Below, one piece after another: positions 16,481 through 26,876 of a DNA stretch of 64,000 nt. The position numbers and the translations under genes were made by a program. Where the stretch lies: positions 109,252-173,251 of the forward strand of contig NZ_FONY01000007.1 of assembly GCF_900113045.1 (NCBI RefSeq), written 5' to 3'. The first letter of the stretch is position 1; each line of letters opens with the position of its first letter. This DNA comes from Thermoflexibacter ruber (lineage in GTDB: Bacteria; Bacteroidota; Bacteroidia; Cytophagales; Thermoflexibacteraceae). The notes under the pieces are model-generated. The model searched no databases, was not told where the DNA came from, and worked only from the letters and a program-made list of their open reading frames with translations.

Positions 16481-19400
16481 ATGAAAATGAAAACTAACAA
16501 AACGATTAAACAATTGCTTATGGCAATTTGTGCATGGCTGGTCTTTTCTCCTACGTTTGCCCAAGACTACCCTGCAGTCTTGGTAAAAAATAGTGGGAAA
16601 AGCCTTACACAGGTGTATGCTCCTGCTTCTAAGATTTATTTGAATGAGGCTTTAGAAAAGTTGAAAAGTCGCTTTAAGATAAGTTTTTTCTACAATCCTC
16701 AATTGGTCAATCACCAAATCGTCAAGTTTATGGAAACCGATGAGGACTTAGATAAGCAGTTAGAAGCACTCTTAACTCCCTTAGACCTGACTTTCCAAAA
16801 AATTGACCAATCAGTGTATGTCATTACCCAAAAAAACTCACGTGGTACAAAGGCAAATCAGAAAAAGGAGGGAGAAATAGGACAGCAAAGGACACATGTT
16901 ACTGACGACTTGATAGAAATGTTTACTCCCAAATCCGTGAAGTTTGGCATGAGAATGTCCAAACTGATTACAGGACGTGTAATAGATGAGGAAACAAACT
17001 TGCCTATGCCGGGGGTAAACGTAGTAGTGAAAAATACAACCGTAGGAACTACTACGGACAGCGATGGGAAGTTTAGCATTTCCGTTCCAGATGATGCCAA
17101 AGTATTATTATTCTCCTCCATAGGGTACAAAACCTTAGAAGTGCCTATAGGTTCGCAAGTAGTAATGAACGTAAAACTCAGCCCTGACATTACGGCTTTG
17201 AAAGAAATCATAGTGGTAGGCTACGGCGAGCAGAAAAGAGAAGATGTAACAGGGTCTATTTCTTCTATCAAAGCACAGGAGTTGAAAACTGTACCTATGG
17301 CAGGTATTGACCAACTCATGCAGGGCAGGGCTTCAGGGGTAATGGTTACACAAAATACAGGGCAACCCGGAGGCGGTGTATCAGTGCGTATTCGTGGGAT
17401 TACCTCGCTTACAGGTAGCAATGAGCCTTTGTATGTAATTGATGGTGTGCCTTTTACAGGTGATGGGGTGCAGTCGCAGGCTTTTTCTGCCTTTGGTGGT
17501 GGCGGCGGGCAAACTTCCCAAAGTATTCTTTCTTCTATCAATCCTGCCGACATTGTTTCGGTAGATATTCTCAAAGATGCCTCTGCCACAGCTATTTATG
17601 GTTCAAGGGCATCTAATGGAGTGGTGCTTATCACCACCAAAAGAGGCAAGGCGAATGATTCTAAAATCAACTACGATACTTATTACGGCTTCCAACAAGT
17701 GCCTAAATACCTTCCTGTAATGAATTTGCAGGAGTACGCTTCCTTTATCAATCAAATACGTGCAGAAAATAGCCAACAACCCCAAGAGGAGTTCAGAGAT
17801 GTAAGTCTGCTTGGAAAAGGTACAGATTGGCAACGTCAAATTTTCCGCACTGCTCCTATCGTAAATCACCAAATTGGGCTTTCTGGCGGGAAAGACAAGA
17901 TTCAATATTATGTGTCAGGTGGATACTTCCAACAAGACGGCATCATTGTAGGCTCAAATTTTGACCGCTACACTATTAGGGTAAACTTAGACAACCAAGC
18001 CAAAGATTGGTTAAAAATAGGAACAAGTATTACTGCAAGCCGTACCAACCAAAGAGTTACGCTCACAGACGACGACAACGGGGTAGTGAGTGCCGCTCTC
18101 TTGCAAGCCCCCAATATTCCTGTAAGCTATCCTGACGGTTCTTGGGGAGGTCCTGAGGACATTAACTCTGGACTGCAAACGAATCCGGTAGCAATGGCAT
18201 TGCTTAGAGATGTAAGAAGAATGCAAAATCGCTTTTTAGGAAACTTTTATGCAGACGTAAACTTGTATAAAGGCTTGACCTTCAGGAGTTCCTTTGGTGG
18301 GGACATTACCTACTCTGAAAATACTGCCTATAATCCTACTTACCAGTGGGGAGCGGTTATCAATACGCAAAACAAATACATCAGAGGAAACAATCAGTCC
18401 TTTTTCTGGATGTGGCAAAATTATTTGACTTACAACAAAAGTATAGGCGAAGACCACAAGCTAACGGGAATGATTGGGCATGAGGCAATGAAATCCCAGT
18501 ATGAATGGTTAAGTGGCACACGTACAGGGTTTTACTCTAACGATGTGCAAGCCCTTAATGCAGGTACAGCCATAAGTGCTACCAATGAAAACGGCAAGGG
18601 TGCATCTACCTTGGAATCTGTTTTTGGTCGTGTAAACTATGGATTCAGAGATAAATATAACTTGACGGTTACTTACCGAATAGACGGCTCATCTAAATTC
18701 GGACCCAGTAATCGTTGGGGGGCATTCCCTTCTGTGGCTGGTGCTTGGACTATTTCCAATGAAAGTTTCATGAAAGATATTAAATCTATCAGCAATTTGA
18801 AGTTAAGAGCAGGATACGGCGTAGTAGGAAATCAGAACATCAATAACTACGCATTTGGTGCAGCACTCAAACCTATCATTACTGCTTACGGCACAGGATT
18901 TTTCGTGGACAAAATCCCTAATTCAAGTGTGCGTTGGGAATCTGCCACTCAAACTAACTTAGGTTTAGACGTAGGTTTGTTCAACGACAGGATTACTTTC
19001 TCGGTAGATGTGTATGATAAAACTTCCAAAGACTTTCTTTATATTCTGCCTTTACCCGCCTATACAGGGGCAGGAAGTAATTGGGACGATATTCAAGCCC
19101 CTTATGTAAACTTAGGGAAAATGCAGAATAAAGGGATTGACCTAACCGTTAATACTGAAAACATTAACGCTAATGGTTTTTCTTGGAGAAGCACACTGAT
19201 TTTGTCTGCCTACAGAAATAAAGTATTGGAATTAGTAGATGATAAATCAGCCATATTCCGCAACGTGCAGTGGTTCAATACAGTAACTAAATCTGCGGTA
19301 GGGCAACCCGTAGGGCAATTTTATGGATTTGTAACCGATGGGATTTTCCAAACCTTAGACGAGGTAAATAGCGCACCAGCTCAAGCGGATAAAGTAGCAC

Positions 19401-20017
19401 AAGGCAATGGGACTTGGGTAGGCGATATTCGCTTCAAAAACTTAGATGAAACCCCTGTAAATGGCAAGCAAGTTATTGACGGAAATGACCGTACCTACAT
19501 TGGTAGCCCACATCCTAAGTTTACTTTTGGATTTACTAATAGCTTGACGTACAAAAACTTTGATATTTCTATCTTCTTGCAAGGTTCGTATGGTAACAAG
19601 ATTTTTAACTTTACTCGCCGCCATACAGAAGGCATGAATGGGGTAGCCATGAATCAGTTGAGAAGTGTTACCAACCGCTGGACAACTGACAATCCAAGCA
19701 ATACGATGCCAAGAATGGTCTTAGGCGACCCTAACGGCAACAACAGGGTATCTGACCGCTTTGTAGAGGATGGCTCTTACTTGCGAATCCAAAACATCGC
19801 TTTTGGCTATGTATTACCTAATAACTTCCTTAATAGATTTAGACTAAGCAAGTTAAGATTATATGGTGCTATTCAAAACTTGTGGACATTTACCAAATAC
19901 ACAGGGTATGACCCTGAACTTGGGGCTTATAACCAAGATGCCTTGCTAATGAATGTGGACAACGGACACTATCCTAATCCACGCACCTATACACTTGGGC
20001 TTAATATTGAATTTTAA
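16481..20017 (+). CDS. SusC/RagA-family TonB-linked outer-membrane transporter with STN signalling domain
   Basis: The 1178-residue product has a signal peptide (cleaved after PTFAQ). An STN secretin/TonB short domain follows at about 45-120 (LNEALEKLKSRFKISFFYNPQ), then a carboxypeptidase-regulatory-like domain at about 165-235 (ITGRVIDEETNLPMPGVNV). The TonB-dependent plug is at about 245-385 (VVGYGEQKREDVTGSI, VRIRGI, YVIDGVP, DILKDASATAIYGSRASNG) and a 22-strand barrel ends in GLNIEF. The STN domain is the feature that lets such transporters signal through FecR to the ECF sigma factor, and both genes are directly upstream. With SusD it should import an oligosaccharide or peptide. Substrate cannot be read: no glycan-degrading enzymes are in the locus. 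Confidence 0.95.
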   Translation: MKMKTNKTIKQLLMAICAWLVFSPTFAQDYPAVLVKNSGKSLTQVYAPASKIYLNEALEKLKSRFKISFFYNPQLVNHQIVKFMETDEDLDKQLEALLTPLDLTFQKIDQSVYVITQKNSRGTKANQKKEGEIGQQRTHVTDDLIEMFTPKSVKFGMRMSKLITGRVIDEETNLPMPGVNVVVKNTTVGTTTDSDGKFSISVPDDAKVLLFSSIGYKTLEVPIGSQVVMNVKLSPDITALKEIIVVGYGEQKREDVTGSISSIKAQELKTVPMAGIDQLMQGRASGVMVTQNTGQPGGGVSVRIRGITSLTGSNEPLYVIDGVPFTGDGVQSQAFSAFGGGGGQTSQSILSSINPADIVSVDILKDASATAIYGSRASNGVVLITTKRGKANDSKINYDTYYGFQQVPKYLPVMNLQEYASFINQIRAENSQQPQEEFRDVSLLGKGTDWQRQIFRTAPIVNHQIGLSGGKDKIQYYVSGGYFQQDGIIVGSNFDRYTIRVNLDNQAKDWLKIGTSITASRTNQRVTLTDDDNGVVSAALLQAPNIPVSYPDGSWGGPEDINSGLQTNPVAMALLRDVRRMQNRFLGNFYADVNLYKGLTFRSSFGGDITYSENTAYNPTYQWGAVINTQNKYIRGNNQSFFWMWQNYLTYNKSIGEDHKLTGMIGHEAMKSQYEWLSGTRTGFYSNDVQALNAGTAISATNENGKGASTLESVFGRVNYGFRDKYNLTVTYRIDGSSKFGPSNRWGAFPSVAGAWTISNESFMKDIKSISNLKLRAGYGVVGNQNINNYAFGAALKPIITAYGTGFFVDKIPNSSVRWESATQTNLGLDVGLFNDRITFSVDVYDKTSKDFLYILPLPAYTGAGSNWDDIQAPYVNLGKMQNKGIDLTVNTENINANGFSWRSTLILSAYRNKVLELVDDKSAIFRNVQWFNTVTKSAVGQPVGQFYGFVTDGIFQTLDEVNSAPAQADKVAQGNGTWVGDIRFKNLDETPVNGKQVIDGNDRTYIGSPHPKFTFGFTNSLTYKNFDISIFLQGSYGNKIFNFTRRHTEGMNGVAMNQLRSVTNRWTTDNPSNTMPRMVLGDPNGNNRVSDRFVEDGSYLRIQNIAFGYVLPNNFLNRFRLSKLRLYGAIQNLWTFTKYTGYDPELGAYNQDALLMNVDNGHYPNPRTYTLGLNIEF

Positions 20018-20022
20018 TGATG

Positions 20023-20174
20023 AATTATCAATAATGAATTATAAATGTTTTCAAAAGATTTAAAAAGCAGTGTTCTTTGTTTAACTAAATCATAGTCAAA
20101 TGTTTATAATTCATAAACTTTAATAACAAGATAGTTCACTCGACTCATAATTTTATCATTCATTATTCATAATT
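20023..20174. promoter_or_regulatory. Long inverted repeat in the susC-susD gap
   Basis: The 23-base arm at 20023-20045 (AATTATCAATAATGAATTAT...) is the reverse complement of 20152-20174 at 21 of 23 positions. The 165-base gap between the two genes can therefore fold into a stem with a loop of about 106 bases. It could protect the susC transcript or attenuate susD. It has no T run, so a classical terminator is unlikely. Confidence 0.55.
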
Positions 20175-20182
20175 AGTAAAAT

Positions 20183-21733
20183 ATGAAAACAACAATATTA
20201 AAATACTTTACTGCTATTTTCCTTTGCTTGGCAGTAATGGCTTGTAACAAAGATTTCTTGGAACAGCCTCCATTAGACCAAATTACAGTAGATAACTTTT
20301 ACCAAACTCCAGAGCAAATCAATGCTTTTACGGCTTCTTTGTATGGTTTCCCTTGGTTCAATCTCAATGATAAAACTGTCTATGCCATAGGCGACCTCAT
20401 GGGAGGCAACTTGCATACTTACGATGGGCAATACGACCCCTTTATGAAGTTTAGTGTACGCCAAGACAACCCAAGACTAAACGAGGCATGGAGTTCTCTT
20501 TTCAAAGTAATAGGAATGTCCAATAGCGTGATTAATATTTTGCCTCAAAAAGCCCCTGCAAGTATAGACCAAAACTTGGTGAAAAGAGCAGTAGGCGAGG
20601 GGAGATTTATGCGTGCTTTGGCTTACTTCTACTTGGTGCGTACTTGGGGGGCAGTGCCTATTATTGCCAACTCTGAGGCACTCGCAACAGGAGATTACCG
20701 TATTCCACGCCATAATGTCGAGGACATTTATAAGTTTATCATCATGGATTTGGAATATGCAGAGCAAAACTGCCCGCTTAGATACGATGCCACTAATGCT
20801 GGCAGGGTAACAAGCGGGGCGGCAAAGGCTTTATTGGCAAAAGTGTATTTGTATCAAAAAAATTATGCAAAAGCACGCCAAAAGGCAGAGGAAGTTATCA
20901 ACTCTGGCGTATATGATTTATTGCCAGACTACGCAGACATTTTTAGAACCAAAAATAATAACAACAGAGAGTCTATTTTTGCGTGGCAATGGGTTGCCTG
21001 CCCTGACTGCTGGGGACAGCAAAACACCAATCAGGCTTATTTTGCTCCTTTTGGGCAAGGCATCACCGAAACAGGCGATGGCTGGGGGTCGCTTACGCCT
21101 TCTATTGATTTCATTAGAGCCTACGAACCTAATGATAAACGCAGAAAGCCCTCTATCATGACCCCAGGAGAGTTCTACCCTGAGCTAACCTCTAAAACAA
21201 ATCCTAATGGCTATACCTATCCAAAGGACAATTTTATTTCGCCAACTCATGCCAACATTCGTAAATACATAGTTGGCTCGCCTACTTCTCCTGATGGTCC
21301 CGTTTACTTTATGCGTACAGGCATCAATACCAATATTTTACGTTTTGCAGAGGTTTTACTCATTCATGCAGAAGCTATTTTAGCAGGTGGCACAAGTACC
21401 ACTGATGCCCAAGCACTTGCCTCATTTAACCGAGTAAGAGCAAGGGCAGGACTACCGCCTAAAGTATTACTTACCTTTGACGATATTTTACACGAAAGAC
21501 GTATAGAACTGTTCTTAGAGCATGACTATTGGTACGATTTAGGGCGAATAGATAGAGCAAAAGCAATCTCTATCATTTCAAATCAGGAAAGAGGGGCTTA
21601 TTATAACGATACAGAAATTGGTTCGGTAAGAGTAACACCAACAAATAATGACTTCCTCTTGCCGATGCCTCAGTCAGAAACAGACCAGAATCCTAAACTA
21701 TTAGAACCGCCTGTACCTTATGACTTCAAGTAA
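20183..21733 (+). CDS. SusD/RagB-family nutrient-binding lipoprotein
   Basis: The 516-residue protein has a lipobox (FLCLAVMAC) with Cys21, so it is a surface lipoprotein capping the SusC barrel. The N-terminal SusD-like region contains FLEQPPLDQITVDNFYQTPEQINAF and TPR-type helices (RFMRALAYFYLVRTWG, AKALLAKVYLYQKNYAKARQKAEE). The C-terminal RagB/SusD domain contains NTNILRFAEVLLIHAEAIL and FNRVRARAGLP and ends with LLPMPQSETDQNPKL, a typical closing motif. Length is normal. It follows susC by 165 bases and precedes a TIG-domain lipoprotein that takes the place of SusE/F. Confidence 0.95.
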   Translation: MKTTILKYFTAIFLCLAVMACNKDFLEQPPLDQITVDNFYQTPEQINAFTASLYGFPWFNLNDKTVYAIGDLMGGNLHTYDGQYDPFMKFSVRQDNPRLNEAWSSLFKVIGMSNSVINILPQKAPASIDQNLVKRAVGEGRFMRALAYFYLVRTWGAVPIIANSEALATGDYRIPRHNVEDIYKFIIMDLEYAEQNCPLRYDATNAGRVTSGAAKALLAKVYLYQKNYAKARQKAEEVINSGVYDLLPDYADIFRTKNNNNRESIFAWQWVACPDCWGQQNTNQAYFAPFGQGITETGDGWGSLTPSIDFIRAYEPNDKRRKPSIMTPGEFYPELTSKTNPNGYTYPKDNFISPTHANIRKYIVGSPTSPDGPVYFMRTGINTNILRFAEVLLIHAEAILAGGTSTTDAQALASFNRVRARAGLPPKVLLTFDDILHERRIELFLEHDYWYDLGRIDRAKAISIISNQERGAYYNDTEIGSVRVTPTNNDFLLPMPQSETDQNPKLLEPPVPYDFK

Positions 21734-21757
21734 AAAGGTAGGCAGAGTACAGTTCAT

Positions 21758-21809
21758 AGTTCCTTGTTTGTGATTTATTTTTTTTTTTTAGAACTAAAAA
21801 CAAGGAACT
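21758..21809. promoter_or_regulatory. Inverted repeat in the susD-TIG gene gap
   Basis: AGTTCCTTGTTT at 21758-21769 is the exact reverse complement of AAACAAGGAACT at 21798-21809, with a 28-base loop that includes a run of ten T. Like the susC-susD gap, it may set the relative level of downstream expression. Confidence 0.6.
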
Positions 21810-21865
21810 AAACTAACAACAAATATCTAAAGACCGACATCTAACATTTAAAATTGAAGAAACAA

Positions 21866-22891
21866 ATGAAAATGAAATATATAAAACAAATTATAGGAGT
21901 GATTTTGGTAGCATTCGGGCTAAGCTCTTGCCAAAAAGACAATGTTGCTCCTACGCCCAATATCACCGAAGTTTTCCCTGCAGAGGGTTTACCCGGTACT
22001 TTGGTTACTATCAAAGGAAATGGTTTGGCAGATATGCAAAAAGTGTATTTTGGAGAAACTAACGCACGCTTCAACCCGGTCTATAATACCAACGATGTGC
22101 TGATGGTACGCGTACCTCCTGAAGTAAGATATGGTATGCAAAAACTCGTATTGATTAACTCTGGTGGCGATGCTACGAAAAAAGAAACCAATTTTAAAGT
22201 TTTACAACCACCACCTGTAATAGATGCTTTCGAGCCTACTGAAGGCGCAGCAGGAGATATAATCACCCTCAAAGGGAAAATTTTTATGAATGTGATAGAA
22301 GTAAGGTTCGGTGGGAAGCGTGCAGAGATAGTATCTAAAAGCGAAACAGAAATCAAAGTAAAAGTGCCTGAAGGGGTGGAAAAAGCTCCCATAGAGGTCG
22401 TTACAGAAGGAGGAGCAGGGCTTTCCAAGATAGATTTCTCGCCTAAGGGAGCAGGCTATTTTCTCTACGACGACCAACTCCAAAATGGCTACCAGAACTG
22501 GTCTTGGGCAAGAGTAACTCTGGGAGACCAGACCAAAGTAAAATCTGGTAGAAATTCTATAAAGGTAGTGTTCTCTGCTTGGGGCGCACTTTGGCTGAAT
22601 AATCCTAACTCTGTAAAAGCCTCAGATTTTAAAACCTTGAAATTCTGGGTCTATGGTGGCGAAGATAACGACAAGAAAATCAAAGTTTTCTACAGGGCTA
22701 AAGATGATGGAACCCCATCTGGTAACACAGGTGTTACCCTTACCATCAAAGCAAAAGTATGGACAGAAGTGGTGTTGAACGTAAGCGACTTAGGCAATGA
22801 AGCAGACCTCAAAGGCATTATTTTCCAAGAATTTGGCAATGAAGGCGACCAAATAGACCCTGTTTATTTTGATGATATTAGGTTACAGTAA
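21866..22891 (+). CDS. TIG/IPT-domain surface lipoprotein, SusE/F-like role
   Basis: The ATG at 21866 is chosen; a TTG four codons earlier is also in frame. The 341-residue protein has a lipobox ending LSSC (Cys22). Two immunoglobulin-like TIG domains follow at about 33-110 (PNITEVFPAEGLPGTLVTIKGNGL) and 115-190 (PVIDAFEPTEGAAGDIITLKGKIF). The C-terminal 140 residues (from about 195; FLYDDQLQNGYQNWSWARV) have the look of a jelly-roll carbohydrate-binding module, ending in IDPVYFDDIRLQ. In Sus loci the third gene commonly encodes a surface glycan-binding protein with this layout. This supports a glycan substrate, without naming it. Confidence 0.82.
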   Translation: MKMKYIKQIIGVILVAFGLSSCQKDNVAPTPNITEVFPAEGLPGTLVTIKGNGLADMQKVYFGETNARFNPVYNTNDVLMVRVPPEVRYGMQKLVLINSGGDATKKETNFKVLQPPPVIDAFEPTEGAAGDIITLKGKIFMNVIEVRFGGKRAEIVSKSETEIKVKVPEGVEKAPIEVVTEGGAGLSKIDFSPKGAGYFLYDDQLQNGYQNWSWARVTLGDQTKVKSGRNSIKVVFSAWGALWLNNPNSVKASDFKTLKFWVYGGEDNDKKIKVFYRAKDDGTPSGNTGVTLTIKAKVWTEVVLNVSDLGNEADLKGIIFQEFGNEGDQIDPVYFDDIRLQ

Positions 22892-22962
22892 AATCAGTAA
22901 ATTAGTACATAGAGTTGTATTTTATTTTTTTATATTTGCATACATTTAACTGAATACTCAAG

Positions 22963-22996
22963 CATCTGGTAATCTTTGATTGCCAGATGTTTTTTT
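22963..22996 (+). terminator. Rho-independent terminator of the Sus locus
   Basis: CATCTGG at 22963-22969 pairs with CCAGATG at 22983-22989, extended by TAATC/GATTG, and is followed by seven T. It is about 70 bases after the TIG gene stop. Confidence 0.85.
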
Positions 22997-23017
22997 ATAA
23001 ATACATATTGCTAATAA

Positions 23018-23045
23018 AAAACCCTCCGTTCTTATGGAGGGTTTT
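23018..23045 (-). terminator. Terminator of rpoD, possibly bidirectional
   Basis: AAAACCCTCC at 23018-23027 pairs with GGAGGGTTTT at 23036-23045 around an 8-base loop. It lies just after the minus-strand rpoD stop and has A/T runs on both sides. Confidence 0.85.
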
Positions 23046-23050
23046 AAAGT

Positions 23051-23914
23051 TTATCCTAAATATGTTTTCAATGCTTTGCTACGCGAGGTATGACGCAATC
23101 TGCGAATAGCTTTTTCTTTGATTTGCCTTACACGCTCGCGGGTAAGATTGAACCTTTCTCCTATCTCTTCCAAAGTCATGGCATGCTCACCGTTCAATCC
23201 AAAGTACAAAGCCACTACATCGGCTTCTCTTTGAGTCAGTGTGGATAAAGCACGCTGAACCTCGCGCCTGAGCGAGTCAGTCATCAGACCTGTGTCTGGC
23301 TTTTCTTCCCCATCATTTTCCAATACGTCCAGAAGGTTATTTTCTTCCCCTTGAGCAAAAGGTGCGTCCATAGAAACGTGCCTACCTGAAATCTTCATAG
23401 TATCTACTACTTCGGAAGTAGGGAGGTCAAGCACTTCTGCCAATTCGTCAGGAGAAGGCTCTCTTTCAAATCTTTGCTCCAATTCAGAGAAAGTTTTAGA
23501 AATTTTGTTCAGAGAACCCACTCTGTTCAGAGGCAGACGCACAATGCGAGATTGCTCAGCCAATGCCTGTAAGATAGATTGCCTAATCCACCAAACAGCA
23601 TAAGAGATAAACTTAAAGCCTCTGGTTTCATCAAAGCGTTGCGCCGCTTTAATCAAACCTAAGTTACCTTCATTAATCAAATCACCCAGCGAAAGTCCTT
23701 GGTTTTGATATTGTTTAGCCACAGAAACCACAAAGCGCAAGTTAGCCTTGGTAAGTCTTTCCAAAGCCAGTTGATCGCCCTCGCGAATCCTTTTTGCTAA
23801 TTCCACTTCCTCATCTGGAGAGAGTAAGTCCACCTTACCAATTTCCTGCAAGTACTTGTCAAGAGATTGGCTCTCCCTGTTGGTAATTTGTTTACTGATT
23901 TTAAGCTGTCTCAT
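23051..23914 (-). CDS. rpoD: Housekeeping RNA polymerase sigma-70 factor
   Basis: The 287-residue protein is the short form of the primary sigma factor typical of Bacteroidota, without the large region 1.1. Region 1.2 begins [25 protein letters not shown]. Region 2 has [21 protein letters not shown] and the -10 recognition/melting helix [17 protein letters not shown]. Region 3 includes the segment before VSMDAPF. Region 4.2 ([20 protein letters not shown]) is the -35 recognition HTH. This factor reads the TTG/TAnnTTTG promoters noted elsewhere in the window. It is transcribed in the same direction as pnp and rpsO with a 168-base gap from pnp. Confidence 0.97.
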   Translation of the reverse strand: MRQLKISKQITNRESQSLDKYLQEIGKVDLLSPDEEVELAKRIREGDQLALERLTKANLRFVVSVAKQYQNQGLSLGDLINEGNLGLIKAAQRFDETRGFKFISYAVWWIRQSILQALAEQSRIVRLPLNRVGSLNKISKTFSELEQRFEREPSPDELAEVLDLPTSEVVDTMKISGRHVSMDAPFAQGEENNLLDVLENDGEEKPDTGLMTDSLRREVQRALSTLTQREADVVALYFGLNGEHAMTLEEIGERFNLTRERVRQIKEKAIRRLRHTSRSKALKTYLG

Positions 23915-24082
23915 CTATTTTACTACCTATAATTTTGTTACCCAGTGAAAAATATATCAAATAAATAAAATTTACTAACTCCAAAAAGCAGTTTAAATAA
24001 CAGAAATATGCGGTTTAAACTTAGTTTGACGTATAATAAGAGTTAGATTTCAATACTAAACATAAACAGAACGAGTTAAGTT

Positions 24083-26305
24083 CTATTTTCGTCTTTTATC
24101 ATAATCTTTTTTTTGATTATTTTTATTATCCAATTTCCCTCTATTTCCCCCGCCATTACTGCCCCCACTATTGCTGCTCATGCCTTCAGGTTTGGGTAAT
24201 AAAACCTTGCGAGAAAGGCGATACTTGCCTGTTTTTTTATCTATTTCTATGAGTTTTACTTTGACTTCTTCCCCTACCTCAAGCACGCCGTCCATATTTT
24301 CTAAGCGTTCCCATTTGATTTCTGAGATGTGCAACAGTCCTTCTTTGCCTTTCAAAAACTCTACGAAAGCCCCAAAAGGCTGGATAGACTTTACAACTCC
24401 GTCATAGACTTCACCTACTTCAGGCTCGGTTACTATGGCTTTTACTCTGGTGTAGGCTTTTTCCATAGCCTCTTTGTTCACTGCAAAAATACTTACCAGA
24501 CCGTGATTGGGTTTTTCCTCAATGATAACGGTAGCTCCTGATTCTTTCTGAATCTCTTGAACTACTTTCCCTCCCGGTCCGATGACAGCCCCTATGAGTT
24601 CCGTTGGGATTTGAATACTTACTGAGCGTGGTGCGTGAGGTTTGTAATCTTCTCTTGGTGCAGAAATAGTTTTCGCCATTTCGTTGAGAATGTGTAGCCT
24701 TCCCCTTTTGGCTTGGGCTAAGGCTTGGGCTAATACTTCGTAAGAAAGTCCATCTATTTTGATGTCCATTTGGCAGGCAGTAATGCCGTTGACTGTGCCT
24801 GTAACCTTGAAGTCCATATCTCCCAAATGGTCTTCGTCTCCTAAAATATCAGATAAGATGGCATATTTACCGGTGGAAGGGTCTGAAATCATACCCATCG
24901 CAATCCCTGAGGCAGGCGACTTGATGCGTATGCCTGCGTCCATCATCGCCAAAGTACCTGCACAGACGGTTGCCATAGAAGACGAACCATTGGACTCCAA
25001 AATATCAGAAACTATGCGTATAGTATAAGGATTTTCAGATTCAGGCGGTAAAATTCTTTTCAAAGCTCGCATAGCTAAGTTCCCGTGACCAACTTCACGA
25101 CGACCGGGACCTCGGTTTGGTTTTACCTCGCCTGTGGAGAAAGCAGGGAAATTGTAGTGTAAAATAAACTTACTATAACCTGCTATGACCGCACCGTCTA
25201 TCATCTGCTCATCTAACTTAGTCCCTAAGGTTGCCGTAGTGAGCGACTGGGTTTCTCCTCTGGTGAAAATAGCAGAGCCATGAGGCATAGGCAAGTAATC
25301 TACCTCGCACCAAATAGGTCTGATGTCTTCTGTTCTCCTCCCGTCTAATCTCAAACCTTCGTTCAAAGCCAAATCTCTAGCCGCTTTCTTGTGAATATCG
25401 TGGAAATAACGCTTAGCAATGTTTTTATCTACCGTAGTATCCTCAGGCAATCCTGCAAAATATTCTTCTTCTATAGCTTTAAAAGATTCACTACGAACTT
25501 GTTTGTTGGCAATGCAAGACTTAGCCACTGCATAATATCTATCATAATAAGTATCAAATAAATATTTTTTTAGCTCCTCATCTTCTTTTACGTGGCTGTA
25601 CTGACGTTTTTGGGTCTTTCCTAAAAACTCGCTCAGTTCTATTTGTGCTTGGCACTGGATTTTGATAGCCTCGTGAGCGACTTTGAGTGCTTCTAACATC
25701 TCCTCCTCAGAAACCTCGTTGCACTCTCCCTCTACCATCAAGATATTGTCCATAGAGGCGGCTACTACCAAGTCCAAGTCTGCTTTTTCTATTTTTTCTT
25801 TGGTAGGATTAACAAAATACTCTCCTTCAAACTTAACGACGCGTACCTCAGAAATAGGTCCTCCAAACGGAATATCAGAAACGGCAAGCGCCGCAGAGGC
25901 CGCAAGGGCAGCGAGAGCGTCAGGCATATCCTTGTCATCGGCGGAAAGCAAGATTACATTGATTTGGGTTTCTGCCAAGTAATCATCTGGGAAAAGCGGG
26001 CGAATAGCTCTATCTATCAAACGACTAATCAAGATTTCATAATCAGACAATTTGCCTTCTCTTTTCAAAAAGCCGCCGGGAATCCTTCCCGTAGCTGCAT
26101 ATTTTTCTTGGTAATCCACAGAGAGAGGAAAAAAATCAGCATCTTCTTTGGCTTCCTTGGCTGACACTGCTGTTGCCAATAACATCGTATTGTTCATTCG
26201 CACTACTACCGCACCATCAGCTTGGCGGGCTAATCTGCCTGTTTCTATCGTAATTTGCCTTCCGTCAGGCATCTCAATAGTCTTGATAATCGCTTGTGAT
26301 TGCAT
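24083..26305 (-). CDS. pnp: Polyribonucleotide nucleotidyltransferase (PNPase)
   Basis: The 740-residue enzyme degrades RNA 3' to 5' by phosphorolysis. It has two RNase PH domains (about 10-230 and 315-545, the second with FTRGETQSL and [17 protein letters not shown]), an alpha-helical linker, a KH domain (about 560-615; [19 protein letters not shown]) and an S1 domain (about 625-695; [20 protein letters not shown]). The C-terminus is a glycine/asparagine/lysine tail. It lies 91 bases downstream of rpsO, the arrangement known from many bacteria, with a hairpin between the two. Confidence 0.97.
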   Translation of the reverse strand: MQSQAIIKTIEMPDGRQITIETGRLARQADGAVVVRMNNTMLLATAVSAKEAKEDADFFPLSVDYQEKYAATGRIPGGFLKREGKLSDYEILISRLIDRAIRPLFPDDYLAETQINVILLSADDKDMPDALAALAASAALAVSDIPFGGPISEVRVVKFEGEYFVNPTKEKIEKADLDLVVAASMDNILMVEGECNEVSEEEMLEALKVAHEAIKIQCQAQIELSEFLGKTQKRQYSHVKEDEELKKYLFDTYYDRYYAVAKSCIANKQVRSESFKAIEEEYFAGLPEDTTVDKNIAKRYFHDIHKKAARDLALNEGLRLDGRRTEDIRPIWCEVDYLPMPHGSAIFTRGETQSLTTATLGTKLDEQMIDGAVIAGYSKFILHYNFPAFSTGEVKPNRGPGRREVGHGNLAMRALKRILPPESENPYTIRIVSDILESNGSSSMATVCAGTLAMMDAGIRIKSPASGIAMGMISDPSTGKYAILSDILGDEDHLGDMDFKVTGTVNGITACQMDIKIDGLSYEVLAQALAQAKRGRLHILNEMAKTISAPREDYKPHAPRSVSIQIPTELIGAVIGPGGKVVQEIQKESGATVIIEEKPNHGLVSIFAVNKEAMEKAYTRVKAIVTEPEVGEVYDGVVKSIQPFGAFVEFLKGKEGLLHISEIKWERLENMDGVLEVGEEVKVKLIEIDKKTGKYRLSRKVLLPKPEGMSSNSGGSNGGGNRGKLDNKNNQKKDYDKRRK

Positions 26306-26354
26306 CTATATTTTCAATATTTTAATTTTGATTGCTTTGATTCAAACAGCAAAA

Positions 26355-26377
26355 GGGGAATCTCTGAAAGAGACCCC
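26355..26377 (-). terminator. Hairpin in the rpsO-pnp gap
   Basis: GGGG at 26355-26358 and TCTCT at 26361-26365 pair with AGAGA at 26369-26373 and CCCC at 26374-26377. Read on the minus strand it is followed by TTTT. It probably acts as a partial terminator or RNase processing site between rpsO and pnp. Confidence 0.65.
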
Positions 26378-26396
26378 CTGAAACTATTTTATTGAA

Positions 26397-26684
26397 TTAC
26401 TTTCTAAGTTCTAACTCAGCAATGATTGCTCTGTATCTGTTAATGTCTCTTTTGTAAAGATAGTTTAACAAACTTTTTCTTTTCCCTACCAATTTAAGTA
26501 AGCCTAAACGAGAAGAGTGGTCTTTGGGGTTGTTTTTTAGATGCTCGGTAACGTGGTTAATCCTTTGAGTAAAGAGTGCAATCTGAGCCTCTGGCGAACC
26601 TGTGTCGGTCTTAGACTTTTCAAAACCGTGTTTTTCAAAAATTTCTTGCTTTTTTTCCTTTGGTAAATAACGTAAGTAACGCAT
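26397..26684 (-). CDS. rpsO: Small ribosomal subunit protein uS15
   Basis: The 95-residue product carries the S15 core [20 protein letters not shown] and [20 protein letters not shown], which bind 16S rRNA helices 20-22. The N-terminus is a few residues longer than usual ([12 protein letters not shown]). It is first in an rpsO-pnp unit read from a promoter at 26877-26907, leaving a leader of about 190 bases. Confidence 0.97.
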   Translation of the reverse strand: MRYLRYLPKEKKQEIFEKHGFEKSKTDTGSPEAQIALFTQRINHVTEHLKNNPKDHSSRLGLLKLVGKRKSLLNYLYKRDINRYRAIIAELELRK

Positions 26685-26876
26685 GATGAATATTAATTTT
26701 TTACGATAAAGTATCAGTAAGTATGCCGTCCTTAGACTTTACATGCGCTCACCAACACTTATCAATTTGTGAAAAATAAAACAAATGCTTGTAAACTTTA
26801 ATAATTAATATGAAAGTTTCTCAAACTGAATCTCTCACGCCTAGCTGCTTGCAGTGAAGCATTCAATTTTGAACTG

